Under the pieces are notes generated by a model that searched no databases, was not told where the DNA came from, and saw only the letters and a list, made by a program, of their open reading frames with translations. This document shows positions 8,697-17,324 of a stretch of DNA of 47,176 nt, piece after piece. Position 1 is the first letter of the stretch. Every line of letters starts with the position of its first letter. The stretch spans positions 1 to 47,176 of the forward strand of contig CAIZLW010000131.1 of assembly GCA_903933915.1 (NCBI GenBank), written 5' to 3'. The translations under genes and the position numbers were made by a program. The DNA is from an uncultured beta proteobacterium. GTDB taxonomy: Bacteria; Pseudomonadota; Gammaproteobacteria; Burkholderiales; SG8-41.

Positions 8697-9806
8697 ATGC
8701 GTCTGGGCTTTTTCACGATGCCGCTGCACCCGGCCCACCGGCCGCCCGCAATTACGCTGCAGGAAGACCGCGAGGCCATCATCCTCGCCGACCGCCTCGG
8801 TTTCTATGACGCCTTTGTCGGCGAGCATCTCACCGAACCCTCGGAAAACGTCACCAACAGTTTCATTTTCCTGGCGACGCTGATCCATCAAACGCAGAAT
8901 ATCAAGCTCGCCACCGGCACCTCCAATCTGTCGCACTCCCACCCGACGCTGATTGCCGCGCATGCCGCGATGTTCGACCATCTTGCACAGGGCCGCTTCA
9001 TCTTCGGCATCAGCCCCGGCGCCCTGCCTTCGGATGCCGAAGCGCTCGGCATGCTCGGCGAAGACCGCAACAAACTCTTTGCCGAAGCCATCGACGTCAT
9101 CCTCGCCATCTGGGAACGCGATGCGCCGTACGACATCGACTTTCCCGGCAATCGTTTCAAGGTCACCACGGCCGTCACGCAGAATCCGGAAATCGGCCGC
9201 GGCGGCATGTACAAACCCTGGCAGCAGCCGCGTCCGGAAATCGTCGGCACCGTTGTTGCGCCGGGCTCCAAGGGCGTGATTGCAATGGGCGAGCGCGACT
9301 TCCACCCACTGTCGGCCAATTTCCTGCTGTCGCAATACCTGGCTTCGCACTGGACCAATTACGCCGAAGGCAAAAAACGTGTCGGCAAAACCGCCGACCC
9401 CGCCGACTGGCGCATTGCCCGCACCATTTTCGTCGCCGATGATGAACACACTGCCGAGCGTTATGCGCTGCAGGACAGTGCCAGCCCGTACCGCCATTAC
9501 TGGGAACTGCTGCTGAAAAAAATGCTGATTTCGAAACGCCACGCGATCTTCAAGACCCACCCCGAACAGGATGACCGCGAACTCAACACCGACTACATGG
9601 TTGACCAGTTGGTGCTCTGCGGCACTCCGAACCGGGTTGCTGAAGAAATCCTCGCGCTGCGCGAGGAGGCCGGGGAATTCGGCGAAATCGTCTACGCCGG
9701 CATGGACTGGGTGGATCCGGCGTTGGCAAAACGGTCGATGGAACTGATGGCGGAAAAGGTGATGCCGCAGGTCAATCGCGCGATCGGCACCAAAGCACCA
9801 GCCTAG
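8697..9806 (+). CDS. LLM-class (luciferase-like) flavin-dependent oxidoreductase
   Basis: 369 residues from the ATG at 8697, with GGAGGAG 8-10 nt upstream. The protein follows the bacterial luciferase-like TIM-barrel pattern: MRLGFFTMPLHP at the N-terminus, VGEHLTEP, LATGTSNLSHSHP and GRFIFGISPGALPSD, the last close to the flavin-phosphate-binding part of the family. It likely uses reduced FMN (or F420 in some relatives) for oxidation of an unknown compound in the cytosol. Its stop shares a CTAG with the convergent 5-formyl-THF cyclo-ligase gene. Confidence 0.87.
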   Translation: MRLGFFTMPLHPAHRPPAITLQEDREAIILADRLGFYDAFVGEHLTEPSENVTNSFIFLATLIHQTQNIKLATGTSNLSHSHPTLIAAHAAMFDHLAQGRFIFGISPGALPSDAEALGMLGEDRNKLFAEAIDVILAIWERDAPYDIDFPGNRFKVTTAVTQNPEIGRGGMYKPWQQPRPEIVGTVVAPGSKGVIAMGERDFHPLSANFLLSQYLASHWTNYAEGKKRVGKTADPADWRIARTIFVADDEHTAERYALQDSASPYRHYWELLLKKMLISKRHAIFKTHPEQDDRELNTDYMVDQLVLCGTPNRVAEEILALREEAGEFGEIVYAGMDWVDPALAKRSMELMAEKVMPQVNRAIGTKAPA

Positions 9807-10531
9807 GCTTCAGCCGGCTTGTCCTTCCAGTAACCCGTCTCGCGCCCGTAACAGGGCGGCGAGGAAAACTCAGTCGCTGGATGGCGTGAGGCCAGCATCT
9901 TCGTCGCGAGTTCGGCAGCACGCTCCGTATCGCCAACCGGCTCCAAGCCTGCCGGTGCATTGTGATAAATGCACCGTTCGGTCACGATGAAATCCAGCGG
10001 AATGTCGTAAGACTGCGGATGTATCGTTTCAAGTTTCGACATTTCAAACGCCACGCCGATTTTCAGCGGTTGCGGCGTCATCGCCGCAAGCGTGCGGTCA
10101 AAATAGCCCCCGCCGTAACCCAGACGATAACCCCGCGCATCAAATGCGACCGGCGGAATCAGCAGCGCCTGCGGCACGACGATCCGTGTACCTTCGGGCA
10201 CCGGCAGATCAAAAACCCCTTTTGAGGTGACCACCCCGGGCCACCATTCGCGGAACTGCAACGGCGCACGTTTTTCGATCACGACCGGCAATGCCGCAAC
10301 CGCCCCGGACTCGCGAAAACGGCGGATCGCATACCGCGGATCAAACTCGCCCTGAAACGGCCAATAGAAACTGATCGTCATCTGCCGCAGCATCGGAAAT
10401 CCGGACACCAGCAATCCGGTCATGATCTCGCTCCACTCATGATGGCGCTCCGTGGACACGGCTGCCCGTTTCGCCAGCAGTTCCGTTCTCATCGTCTTGC
10501 GCCATTGCTTGATGTCTTCCGGCACACTCAT
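9803..10531 (-). CDS. 5-formyltetrahydrofolate cyclo-ligase
   Basis: 242 residues from the ATG at 10531, preceded by AGGGAAAG. The open frame continues upstream but lacks a better start. The family signature GYRLGYGGGYFDRTL is at about 167-181, and the basic N-terminus (KQWRKTMRTELLAKRAAV) fits the ATP/substrate region. The enzyme converts 5-formyl-THF to 5,10-methenyl-THF using ATP. It is longer than usual: about 50 extra residues follow the normal end (near VTERCIYHN), including SSPPCYGRETGYWKDKP. The role of that tail is unknown. It is divergent from the cytochrome fusion gene. Confidence 0.88.
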   Translation of the reverse strand: MSVPEDIKQWRKTMRTELLAKRAAVSTERHHEWSEIMTGLLVSGFPMLRQMTISFYWPFQGEFDPRYAIRRFRESGAVAALPVVIEKRAPLQFREWWPGVVTSKGVFDLPVPEGTRIVVPQALLIPPVAFDARGYRLGYGGGYFDRTLAAMTPQPLKIGVAFEMSKLETIHPQSYDIPLDFIVTERCIYHNAPAGLEPVGDTERAAELATKMLASRHPATEFSSPPCYGRETGYWKDKPAEA

Positions 10532-10676
10532 CGCACTTTCCCTGTATTGACTGCACGCGTCACGAGGCAGTAAAGACCAGCTGGACAATTTTATATCATG
10601 CACCGATAGCGGGCGGCGGGCGTTCATGTGAAATATTGACCCGTGCTACGCTGCCCCACTTCTGCTTGAGGCTGAA

Positions 10677-11450
10677 ATGGATATAAGCATAAAAACACTC
10701 ATCGCATTGTTGCCGGCATTGGCTGCGACGCTGGCTACAGCAGCTACCCCGGACGAGAATTACACCAGACTTTGCACGACATGCCATCTTCCCGGCGTCC
10801 ATGGTGCCCCCAGGGTAGGCGACCGGGAAAACTGGACGCAACGCCTGCACTCCGGACTGAACATTGTCTATCGCAACGCGACTGAAGGCGTCCCCAATAC
10901 GGCCATGCTGGCCAAGGGCGGCCACACCGAACTGTCAGACATCGAATTGCGCGCGATCGTCGATTACATGATTGCGGCCACCGCACTGCCGGCCTCAGTG
11001 CTTCGCGATGCCAGGCGTTACGACAAACTGGGACTGAGCGACCGCGATTTCATCCGCCGCGACGTTAGCCGCGACGGCTATCTGTCGCGTCAGGAAATCA
11101 CCGTCGATCCGCTGCTGCTGAAGAATTTTTCCCGCTTTGACATCAACAAGGACGGCCGGCTCAGCGAGGCCGAATACCGGCGCGCGGAAACCGTGCTGGA
11201 ACAGGAACGCATCGCCATTACCGTGGATGATGCCGAACTTGATGCCGCCGTACGCAAAGCCCTCAGTGCAGTAAAAGGCCTGACCCCGGGCGATGTAAAA
11301 ATCAATGTGGCTTCCGGTACGCTGGAGATGACCGGCATCGTCGGTCACGCCAGCCTCGTCATACAGGCCCAGGATGCCGTAAAACGCGTTGCCGGCCTGA
11401 AAGGCATCAGCAACCGGCTGGTATCCGGCGACCAGATGGGCTGGGACTAA
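10677..11450 (+). CDS. Periplasmic cytochrome c5-type domain fused to paired EF-hands and a BON domain
   Basis: 257 residues. Residues 1-22 form a signal peptide. A class I cytochrome c of the c5 type follows: heme-binding CTTCH (Cys33, Cys36, His37), GAPRVGDRENW, and a probable axial Met77 in TAMLAKGG. Two canonical 12-residue EF-hand loops are at 129-140 (DVSRDGYLSRQE) and 155-166 (DINKDGRLSEAE). Residues 184-250 resemble a BON domain, ending in AGLKGISNRLV. One heme and two calcium ions would be bound. It should be a periplasmic electron carrier whose BON part attaches to membrane or polymer. The combination looks unusual. Its stop overlaps the convergent histidine kinase gene by 4 bp. Confidence 0.85.
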   Translation: MDISIKTLIALLPALAATLATAATPDENYTRLCTTCHLPGVHGAPRVGDRENWTQRLHSGLNIVYRNATEGVPNTAMLAKGGHTELSDIELRAIVDYMIAATALPASVLRDARRYDKLGLSDRDFIRRDVSRDGYLSRQEITVDPLLLKNFSRFDINKDGRLSEAEYRRAETVLEQERIAITVDDAELDAAVRKALSAVKGLTPGDVKINVASGTLEMTGIVGHASLVIQAQDAVKRVAGLKGISNRLVSGDQMGWD

Positions 11451-13957
11451 ACGGTCCTGGCAGCCGCGCCGCGCACCAGCGGCAGTTCAAAATAAAACGT
11501 CGAGCCCTGCCCCTCGACCGAATCAAAACCGATCACGCCATTCATGTGCTCGATCAGCGCCTTGCTGATGGCAAGCCCGAGGCCGGTGCCACCCTTGCGC
11601 CGGGTATTGGAATTGTCCGAGCGCTCGAAACGCTGGAAGATCTGGCCGCGGAATTTATCCGGAATGCCCGGGCCGTGGTCGCGCACATTGACTCTGACAA
11701 CATCGCCACGCACCTCGGCGCCGACCTCGACCTCAGCCTGCGCCGGGGAAAACTTGGCGGCATTGGAAATCAGGTTGGTCAGCACCTGCATCAGCCGGTC
11801 GGGATCCGCCGCAACATCAAAACCATCGCCCGGCAGCAGGTGCAGCCTTACGGTATGCAGTTCGGCATAAGGCCTGTTGATGCGCACCGCCTTCTCCAGC
11901 AAGTCACGCAGGTGCAGCGGCCTCAGGTCCATGGTCATCTGGCCGGAACCGATCTTCTCGATATCCAGCACATCATTGATCAGGGCGGCGAGACGCTCGC
12001 TGTTCTGCGCAGCCATGTCGATAAAACCCGCGACCTCGGGATCCAGGTGCTCTGCAGTCTCCCGGATCAGGCTGAGTGAACCGATGATCGCCGTCAGCGG
12101 CGTACGCAGTTCGTGACTGACCGTGGCAATGAATTCGTTTTTCACGCGCTCAACTTCCTTGCCCGCCGTGATGTCGGCATTGGTACCGACCAGGCGCAAT
12201 GCATTACCCTCGGCATCGCGCTCGGTGACCTTGGCCCGACTGAGTATCCAGCGCCATTCGCCGTGCAGATTACGTACGCGGTGCTGCACTTCGTAGAACA
12301 GGGAGCGCCCCTTGAGCGCATTGTCCAGATTCTCCTGCAGCCGCGGCATGTCATCACGATGCACAATGGCATTCAGCGCCTGGATCGTGGTAACGGTTTC
12401 GACCTTGTCACCACCCATGATCAGATTCCATTGCTCGCTCAGGCGCACTTCGCCGGCACGGATGTCCCAGTCAAACAATGCCAGATTGGAACCTTCAAGC
12501 GCCAAACCCAGGCGTTCGCGGCTCTTCACCAGCATTTCGGTGTACTGTCGGCGCTCGGTCACATCCTCAGCCACACCGACGTATCCCGCAAACCGGTCGT
12601 CCTCGCGGATGACCGCCGCCATGAAACTGACCCAGAGTTCGGTGCCACCGGGATGACGCACCCGATAGGTTGCAGCGATTTCCGGTGACTGGTGGGTAAT
12701 GGCAGTCTCCCAGACCATGGTGGCCGCATTGCGATCCTCCGGGTGCAGGGCTGCCAGCCAGCCGTTGCCCAACAGATTCTCTACCGGCAGTCCCGACAGC
12801 GCCTCGAAACGGGGATTCGCATAAACCAGGGCACCCGTTTCATCAGCTCGGAATATGCCCAGCGGCGAGGCGTCGCTGATCGCCTGCCACTCCGCCTCGC
12901 GGCGGCGGACTTCCCGCGTCATTCTGTCTGCGATGCCAATGGCGCGGGTCCGGGTATTCCATAACGACCACAGCATCGCCAGCAGCAGCAGGTGCATCGA
13001 ACTGCCACCCAGCAACACCGTGCGTGCAGCACTGAAGTCTATGCCTTCCTCAAAGTGGGGCGTCGATGCCGTTTGCAGATTAAAAACCTGCCCGAGTATC
13101 GTCAGCTCCGCATTCCAGCCGAAGCCCGGCGCAAGGCCGGCGGGAATACTCGAAAACAGCAGTGCGGCATCTCCGGGACGCCCGTCATACAGCGCCAGCA
13201 CGACCCCCTGCTCGTGACCGATCAACCGCTGCATCAGGTCGCCGACGCGAAAATGTCCGAACACAAAACCGTCGAGTGCACGCTGCCGCTGCTCTGCCGT
13301 ATCAACGGACATGCCCTTGCGATAAATCGGTGCATACATCACCAGACCGGCCTGCACGTCTTCGTCCACTTCCTGCGCCAGCCTGACTTTCCCGGACAGT
13401 ACCGGGCCGCCCAATCGCGTAGCCCGGTCAAGCGCGGCCCGTCGCACCGGATCGGCATAACCGTCAAACCCGAACGCGCGCAGATTGCGGCCGGAGAACG
13501 GTTCAATGTATTTCACCGGCACATATCGATCCCGCTCGCCGGGCGGATTGATGGCGTAACCGGCATTGCCCTCGCTGCGCATGCGAGCCAGAAATGCACT
13601 CAAATTGTCATGACTAAATTGCGCGGCATAACCGATCCCCTGAATGCCCGGATAATAGAGATCAAGCTTCAGACTGTTGTAATAAGTACGCCATTCATCA
13701 CTGCCCACCGCAGTGGATGCGGCAAAAAGCCCCGCCGCACCGCGCAGCACCTGTTCGTAATCCAGAAAACGCCCAATAATTGCGTCACGGATCTGCGCGG
13801 AACGCGTCTCGAAACGGACCCGCGCCGCGTTCTCCGCCTTTTCCACCTCGGTATTCCAGGCTTTCGCCACCAGCAATGCCGGGAGCAGGATCGCCACCAG
13901 AATCGCAATCCCGTTGTACAGCGATTCCCTGAACGTGCTGAATCTGCCTGGCTTCAT
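11447..13957 (-). CDS. CHASE-domain hybrid-less sensor histidine kinase with two PAS domains
   Basis: 836 residues. A membrane helix (about 15-33) and a second one (about 312-334) flank a periplasmic CHASE domain (about 45-305). Two PAS/PAC units follow (about 355-470 and 480-600), then a HisKA domain with His615 in [11 protein letters not shown] and a HATPase with N-box [11 protein letters not shown] (about 728), [10 protein letters not shown] and [11 protein letters not shown]. All kinase motifs are intact. CHASE domains sense small extracellular ligands. Upstream on the same strand lie a beta-barrel gene and a single-domain response regulator, a likely partner. The kinase has no receiver domain of its own. 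Confidence 0.92.
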   Translation of the reverse strand: MKPGRFSTFRESLYNGIAILVAILLPALLVAKAWNTEVEKAENAARVRFETRSAQIRDAIIGRFLDYEQVLRGAAGLFAASTAVGSDEWRTYYNSLKLDLYYPGIQGIGYAAQFSHDNLSAFLARMRSEGNAGYAINPPGERDRYVPVKYIEPFSGRNLRAFGFDGYADPVRRAALDRATRLGGPVLSGKVRLAQEVDEDVQAGLVMYAPIYRKGMSVDTAEQRQRALDGFVFGHFRVGDLMQRLIGHEQGVVLALYDGRPGDAALLFSSIPAGLAPGFGWNAELTILGQVFNLQTASTPHFEEGIDFSAARTVLLGGSSMHLLLLAMLWSLWNTRTRAIGIADRMTREVRRREAEWQAISDASPLGIFRADETGALVYANPRFEALSGLPVENLLGNGWLAALHPEDRNAATMVWETAITHQSPEIAATYRVRHPGGTELWVSFMAAVIREDDRFAGYVGVAEDVTERRQYTEMLVKSRERLGLALEGSNLALFDWDIRAGEVRLSEQWNLIMGGDKVETVTTIQALNAIVHRDDMPRLQENLDNALKGRSLFYEVQHRVRNLHGEWRWILSRAKVTERDAEGNALRLVGTNADITAGKEVERVKNEFIATVSHELRTPLTAIIGSLSLIRETAEHLDPEVAGFIDMAAQNSERLAALINDVLDIEKIGSGQMTMDLRPLHLRDLLEKAVRINRPYAELHTVRLHLLPGDGFDVAADPDRLMQVLTNLISNAAKFSPAQAEVEVGAEVRGDVVRVNVRDHGPGIPDKFRGQIFQRFERSDNSNTRRKGGTGLGLAISKALIEHMNGVIGFDSVEGQGSTFYFELPLVRGAAARTV

Positions 13958-14062
13958 TGGACTGCCACTCCACTGGATCCGCGGGGATCGGCCTGCAAAC
14001 GGATGCCTCGGGTCATCTCACCCGGGCACAAGCGATAAACTGTTTTCCGGAGGTCAGGGCGC

Positions 14063-14875
14063 TCAGAAATTCCGGCGAACGCCGAGCTGCAGGCCCTGCT
14101 TGCGAGAGAGGGCGCCCTGTTCGTGCTGCACCAGGTCGTACGTCAGCGCCCACGACGGCGTCAACCAGTGCTGACCGCCGACCGACCAACCCTGCACATC
14201 CGCGGACGACATGCCACGCAACGGCCCAACGCTCTCGGGCTCACGCCCATTGGTATAAGACATGCCAAACGCATTCCGGTCGTCATAGTAATAACTCAGC
14301 TGCAGCCGATGATTTGCCGCCGAGAACATACTCTCAGGCTGACCTGAATACAACGTATAGGAGCCGCGGAAATTGCTCCAGCTGCGTTCGGCCAGAACCG
14401 AAACAACATTGGTCGTGGTGTATTCGTTATATCTCAGCCCCAGACCCAGACCCCAGCCGTCCGCGAAATTCCGCTGCATGAAGCCATACAGCGAGCCCGG
14501 CATGAGAGTTTCCACAGGACTACCGCCAACGGATGTGTCGCCGGACAGAAATAACGGCGCCCTGTATCCCCCGCCCTCTCTCAGCCCGAACGCGTCATCT
14601 GCACGGGGCCCGCCGTAGAACATCCGCCGTTCCGGCAGCCTGAGACTGGCGGACGGGAAATGGCTGGTCCAGTCGGAAAATTGATTGTTCGGCGACTCAC
14701 GGCCATAACCAAAATCAAGGTCTTTTGCCGGCTGCCTGAGCCCGGTTGAGGTGCCTGTCGCCCGCAAACCGGACGCAATGTCCGACAACGGCTGCCCCGC
14801 CCCCGCGTCGAGCGATAAAAGCAACGCAAACGCAACGCACCACCGGAACCAAAGATTGGCGGCAGCAGTACTCAT
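14063..14875 (-). CDS. Predicted outer-membrane beta-barrel protein (YaiO-like)
   Basis: 270 residues. Residues 1-27 form a signal peptide ending near GAG. The mature part has the alternating aromatic pattern of a small barrel in its C-terminal two thirds (GWGLGLGLRYNEYTT, RLQLSYYYDDRNAFGMSY, WALTYDLVQHEQG) and ends in Phe, as outer-membrane proteins do for BAM recognition. It resembles YaiO-type barrels, with moderate certainty. Its start overlaps the response regulator stop by 4 bp, so the two are translationally coupled; the kinase gene follows 105 bp downstream. Confidence 0.65.
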   Translation of the reverse strand: MSTAAANLWFRWCVAFALLLSLDAGAGQPLSDIASGLRATGTSTGLRQPAKDLDFGYGRESPNNQFSDWTSHFPSASLRLPERRMFYGGPRADDAFGLREGGGYRAPLFLSGDTSVGGSPVETLMPGSLYGFMQRNFADGWGLGLGLRYNEYTTTNVVSVLAERSWSNFRGSYTLYSGQPESMFSAANHRLQLSYYYDDRNAFGMSYTNGREPESVGPLRGMSSADVQGWSVGGQHWLTPSWALTYDLVQHEQGALSRKQGLQLGVRRNF

Positions 14876-15267
14876 CCGAGCTCCTTTACCAGACGCCGGA
14901 TTCTGACGCGCAACTCGTCGGGCTTGAAGGGTTTGACCATGTAGTCCGTCGCCCCTGAACCGATCGCTCGATCGATATCCTTTCCCTGCGATTTGGCGGT
15001 CAGCATCAAAACCGGCACACTTTGCCAGCCGGCCTGCGCGCGCATCACCGCCAGCAGTTGATATCCGTCCATAAAAGGCAGCATCACATCCAGCACCACC
15101 AGAACCGGCGGTGCGCCATTCAGAATCCGATCTTGCGCAACCTGGCCATCACTGGCGAGTTCGACCTTGTAACCTTCGCGCTCAAGGATGAAGCGCAACA
15201 GGTACGCAATTTGTTCCTCGTCTTCAACGACCAAGGCCGTTCGATGGGAGATTGCGCTGGCATTCAT
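14872..15267 (-). CDS. Single-domain response regulator (CheY-like receiver)
   Basis: 131 residues, receiver domain only. Conserved residues are visible: acidic pair Glu15-Asp16 (VVEDEEQ), phosphorylation site Asp60 in LVVLDVMLPFMDGYQ, Thr90 in MLTAK, and Lys112 in VKPFKPDEL. No output domain follows, so it must act through protein contacts. The nearby CHASE histidine kinase, with the barrel gene between, is the obvious candidate phosphodonor. The ATG at 15267 lies about 20 nt downstream (minus strand) of the folded intergenic element at 15288-15384, which may regulate this operon. Confidence 0.92.
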   Translation of the reverse strand: MNASAISHRTALVVEDEEQIAYLLRFILEREGYKVELASDGQVAQDRILNGAPPVLVVLDVMLPFMDGYQLLAVMRAQAGWQSVPVLMLTAKSQGKDIDRAIGSGATDYMVKPFKPDELRVRIRRLVKELG

Positions 15268-15287
15268 GATGCGATCGACCGAAAAAT

Positions 15288-15384
15288 GGCCTGAGCCCCT
15301 CTGTTATTACCGCTTTTCCATTCTACCGGAATGGTATTGCAGGGGCTTTGATCTGACGGAATTGCCCCGTCATCGACTCAGGCC
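15288..15384 (-). other. Nested inverted repeats: candidate structured RNA or complex terminator
   Basis: The region can fold into a branched structure. An outer 8-bp stem pairs GGCCTGAG (15288-15295) with CTCAGGCC (15377-15384). Inside, CCCCT (15296-15300) pairs with AGGGG (15341-15345), and CCATTC (15318-15323) with GAATGG (15329-15334). A second arm pairs TGACGG (15354-15359) with CCGTCA (15367-15372). On the minus strand the outer stem is followed by ATTTTTC. The element covers the TauD stop codon and ends about 20 nt before the response regulator start. It may be a terminator of the dioxygenase operon or a leader of the regulator operon. No known RNA family is recognised. Confidence 0.45.
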
Positions 15385-16277
15385 GTCAGCCGCGCCCGTG
15401 GATGACCCGCCTTGGCCGCTGCGGCCAGTGCCGGCGCATCCCCCGCACATTGAATCCGATGCATCACCCTGCGAGATCCGCCGTCAAAAGGATCTCTATG
15501 GTGCATCACGCAGCGGTTGTCCCAAATCAGGATGTCGCCGGGTTGCCAGACGTGGTGCCAGGTGAATTTATCCTGCGTGGCATGTGCCCATAACGCTTCA
15601 AGCAAAGCCTCGGACTCCGCCACCGTATAACCGTTGATATAGGCATTGGGGCGGCGGCCGAGATAGAGCGCGTTGTAACCGGTCTCGGCATGGGTGCGAA
15701 TGATCGGATGGCTCGGCCCCGGCGCATCGCGCACATCGTCGACCGGCTGGAAGCCCTGGCGCAGATCGCCGGCGCTGTTGTAAGTCATGTCGTGCTTCAG
15801 CGTGCGGCCTTCGATTTTCTTGCGCAGCGCCGGGTCCAGCGTTTCCAGTGCAAGGTACATGTTGGCGAAACCGGTGTTGCCGCCAGTCGGCGGGATCTCC
15901 AGCGCATACAGCGCGCTGTACGACAGCGGCCGGTCGCGGTAGGAATTGTCGGAGTGCCACACCACTTCCGCATCGCGCAGCACGCCGATGGCTTCGCCGT
16001 TTTCCATCACATTCGACACGATGATGATTTCCGGATGCGTGCGTGCGCGTTCCTTGCCGGTCTTCGCGAACGGTGCAAAGTCGAGTTCGCCCAGGCGTTT
16101 ACCGAAATCGATCAGTTCGGGATCGCTCAGCTGCTGGCCGCGGATGCGGATCACCAGATGATCGAGCAGCGCCTGATACACCGGCTTGAAATCAGCGTCC
16201 GTGAGCGTCCGGACATCGCCGCAAGATACTTCTCCGCCGAGCGCAGGTGCCAGCGGTTTTACAGTAATGGCGGTCAT
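15378..16277 (-). CDS. TauD/TfdA-family Fe(II)/2-oxoglutarate-dependent dioxygenase
   Basis: 299 residues. The iron ligands are His108 and Asp110 in VVWHSDNSY and His259 in WDNRCVMHH; the 2-oxoglutarate-binding arginine is in GGSRRVMHR (Arg270 or Arg274). The family hydroxylates substrates such as taurine, 2,4-D, alkyl sulfates or carboxylates while converting 2-oxoglutarate to succinate and CO2. The substrate here is unknown. AAGGAC lies about 9 nt before the ATG. It is the last gene of the operon, 32 bp after the Bug gene, which suggests that the receptor delivers its substrate or a precursor. Confidence 0.92.
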   Translation of the reverse strand: MTAITVKPLAPALGGEVSCGDVRTLTDADFKPVYQALLDHLVIRIRGQQLSDPELIDFGKRLGELDFAPFAKTGKERARTHPEIIIVSNVMENGEAIGVLRDAEVVWHSDNSYRDRPLSYSALYALEIPPTGGNTGFANMYLALETLDPALRKKIEGRTLKHDMTYNSAGDLRQGFQPVDDVRDAPGPSHPIIRTHAETGYNALYLGRRPNAYINGYTVAESEALLEALWAHATQDKFTWHHVWQPGDILIWDNRCVMHHRDPFDGGSRRVMHRIQCAGDAPALAAAAKAGHPRARLTA

Positions 16278-16309
16278 GAAAAAACGTCCTTTCAGAAACT
16301 AAGGTCAGG

Positions 16310-17275
16310 TCAGTCGAGACGGATGCCGGCGGCTTTTGCGATGCGCCCGTAACGGACGAACTCATCCTTGATCTGCGCCGCATATTCCTGTGGGGTGCTG
16401 CCAACCGCCTCCAGTCCGCGCGATGCCAGTGACGCTTTCGCCTCCGGTGCACGCAATGCAGTAACCATCTCTTTGTTCAGGCGGGTAATGATCGCCGGCG
16501 AGGTCTTGGCCGGAGCGAGAACGCCGAACACCGTGGCCGAGTCATAACCGGGCACGCCCTCCTCGGCGATGGTCGGAAATTCCGGTGCCAGCGCCGAGCG
16601 CTGTTTGGTGCCGACCGCAAGCAGCCGCAGTTTCCCGGATCGCACATGCGGAATGATCGTCGGCAGATTCTCGAACATCAGGTTCAGGCGACCGCCCAAC
16701 AGATCGGTTACGGCCGGACCGGCACCTTTGTACGGCACATGAATCAGCTTTGTTCCGGTCAGCGACATGAACTGCTCGGTGGAAAAATGCCCCACCGAAC
16801 CATTGCCTGCCGAACCAAAATTGAGCTCGCCGGGTTTCGCCTTGGCCAGCGCAATCAGGTCCTTCACCGTTTTAGCCGGCGACGACGGATGCACAACCAG
16901 CGTAAACGGACTCACTGTGGCCAGTGTGATCGGTGCAAAGTCATGCAGCGTATCGTAGGGCGTCTTGTCACGAATGTTCGGATTGATGGTCAGCGGGCCG
17001 GCACTGCCCAGAACAATGGTGTAGCCGTCAGCCGGCGCCCGTGCTGCCGTTTCTGCCCCGACCACGCCGCCCGCACCGGCACGATTATCGACCACCACGG
17101 TCTGGCCCATCGTCGTCGTCAACTGCTGGGCCAGAAACCGCGCCAGCAGATCCGTACTGCCGCCCGGCGCAAACGGCACCACGAAGCGGATCGGTTTTGA
17201 CGGGTAAGCCTGAGCTTGAGCTGTCGGCGCCATGACTGCAAAACCCAATGCGGCTGCAATAGCAACTTTTCTCAC
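16310..17275 (-). CDS. Bug/TctC-family tripartite tricarboxylate transporter receptor (copy 1)
   Basis: 321 residues from a GTG at 17275; AGGAGGGG directly upstream decides this start over the TTG at 17308. A signal peptide covers residues 1-23 (AQAQA before YPSKP). Classical Bug features follow: PIRFVVPFAPGGSTD, NRAGAGG at 64-70, ADGYT, and VPYKGAGPAVTDLLGG in the second lobe. It is a periplasmic solute-binding protein for a carboxylate. No TctA/TctB gene is adjacent. It lies between the FAH hydrolase (49 bp) and the dioxygenase gene. Confidence 0.93.
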   Translation of the reverse strand: MRKVAIAAALGFAVMAPTAQAQAYPSKPIRFVVPFAPGGSTDLLARFLAQQLTTTMGQTVVVDNRAGAGGVVGAETAARAPADGYTIVLGSAGPLTINPNIRDKTPYDTLHDFAPITLATVSPFTLVVHPSSPAKTVKDLIALAKAKPGELNFGSAGNGSVGHFSTEQFMSLTGTKLIHVPYKGAGPAVTDLLGGRLNLMFENLPTIIPHVRSGKLRLLAVGTKQRSALAPEFPTIAEEGVPGYDSATVFGVLAPAKTSPAIITRLNKEMVTALRAPEAKASLASRGLEAVGSTPQEYAAQIKDEFVRYGRIAKAAGIRLD

Positions 17276-17290
17276 TGCACCCCTCCTGTG

Positions 17291-17323
17291 AAAACCGGGC
17301 GACGACAAACCGCCGCCGGTTTT
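17291..17323. other. Intercistronic hairpin between FAH-family and Bug genes
   Basis: AAAACCGGGCG (17291-17301) can pair with CGCCGGTTTT (17314-17323) with one bulged base. The hairpin fills the gap between the FAH stop and the Shine-Dalgarno of the Bug gene on the minus strand. The T-run after the stem is better on the plus strand, where no gene precedes it. It may modulate readthrough or mRNA stability in the operon. Confidence 0.35.
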
Positions 17324-17324
17324 T

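Noticed and set aside
8619-9560. 313-codon minus-strand frame opposite the LLM oxidoreductase
   Set aside because: The plus-strand gene has a strong Shine-Dalgarno and family motifs.
12992-14038. 348-codon plus-strand frame opposite the histidine kinase
   Set aside because: The kinase has all catalytic boxes; the antisense product has low-complexity composition.
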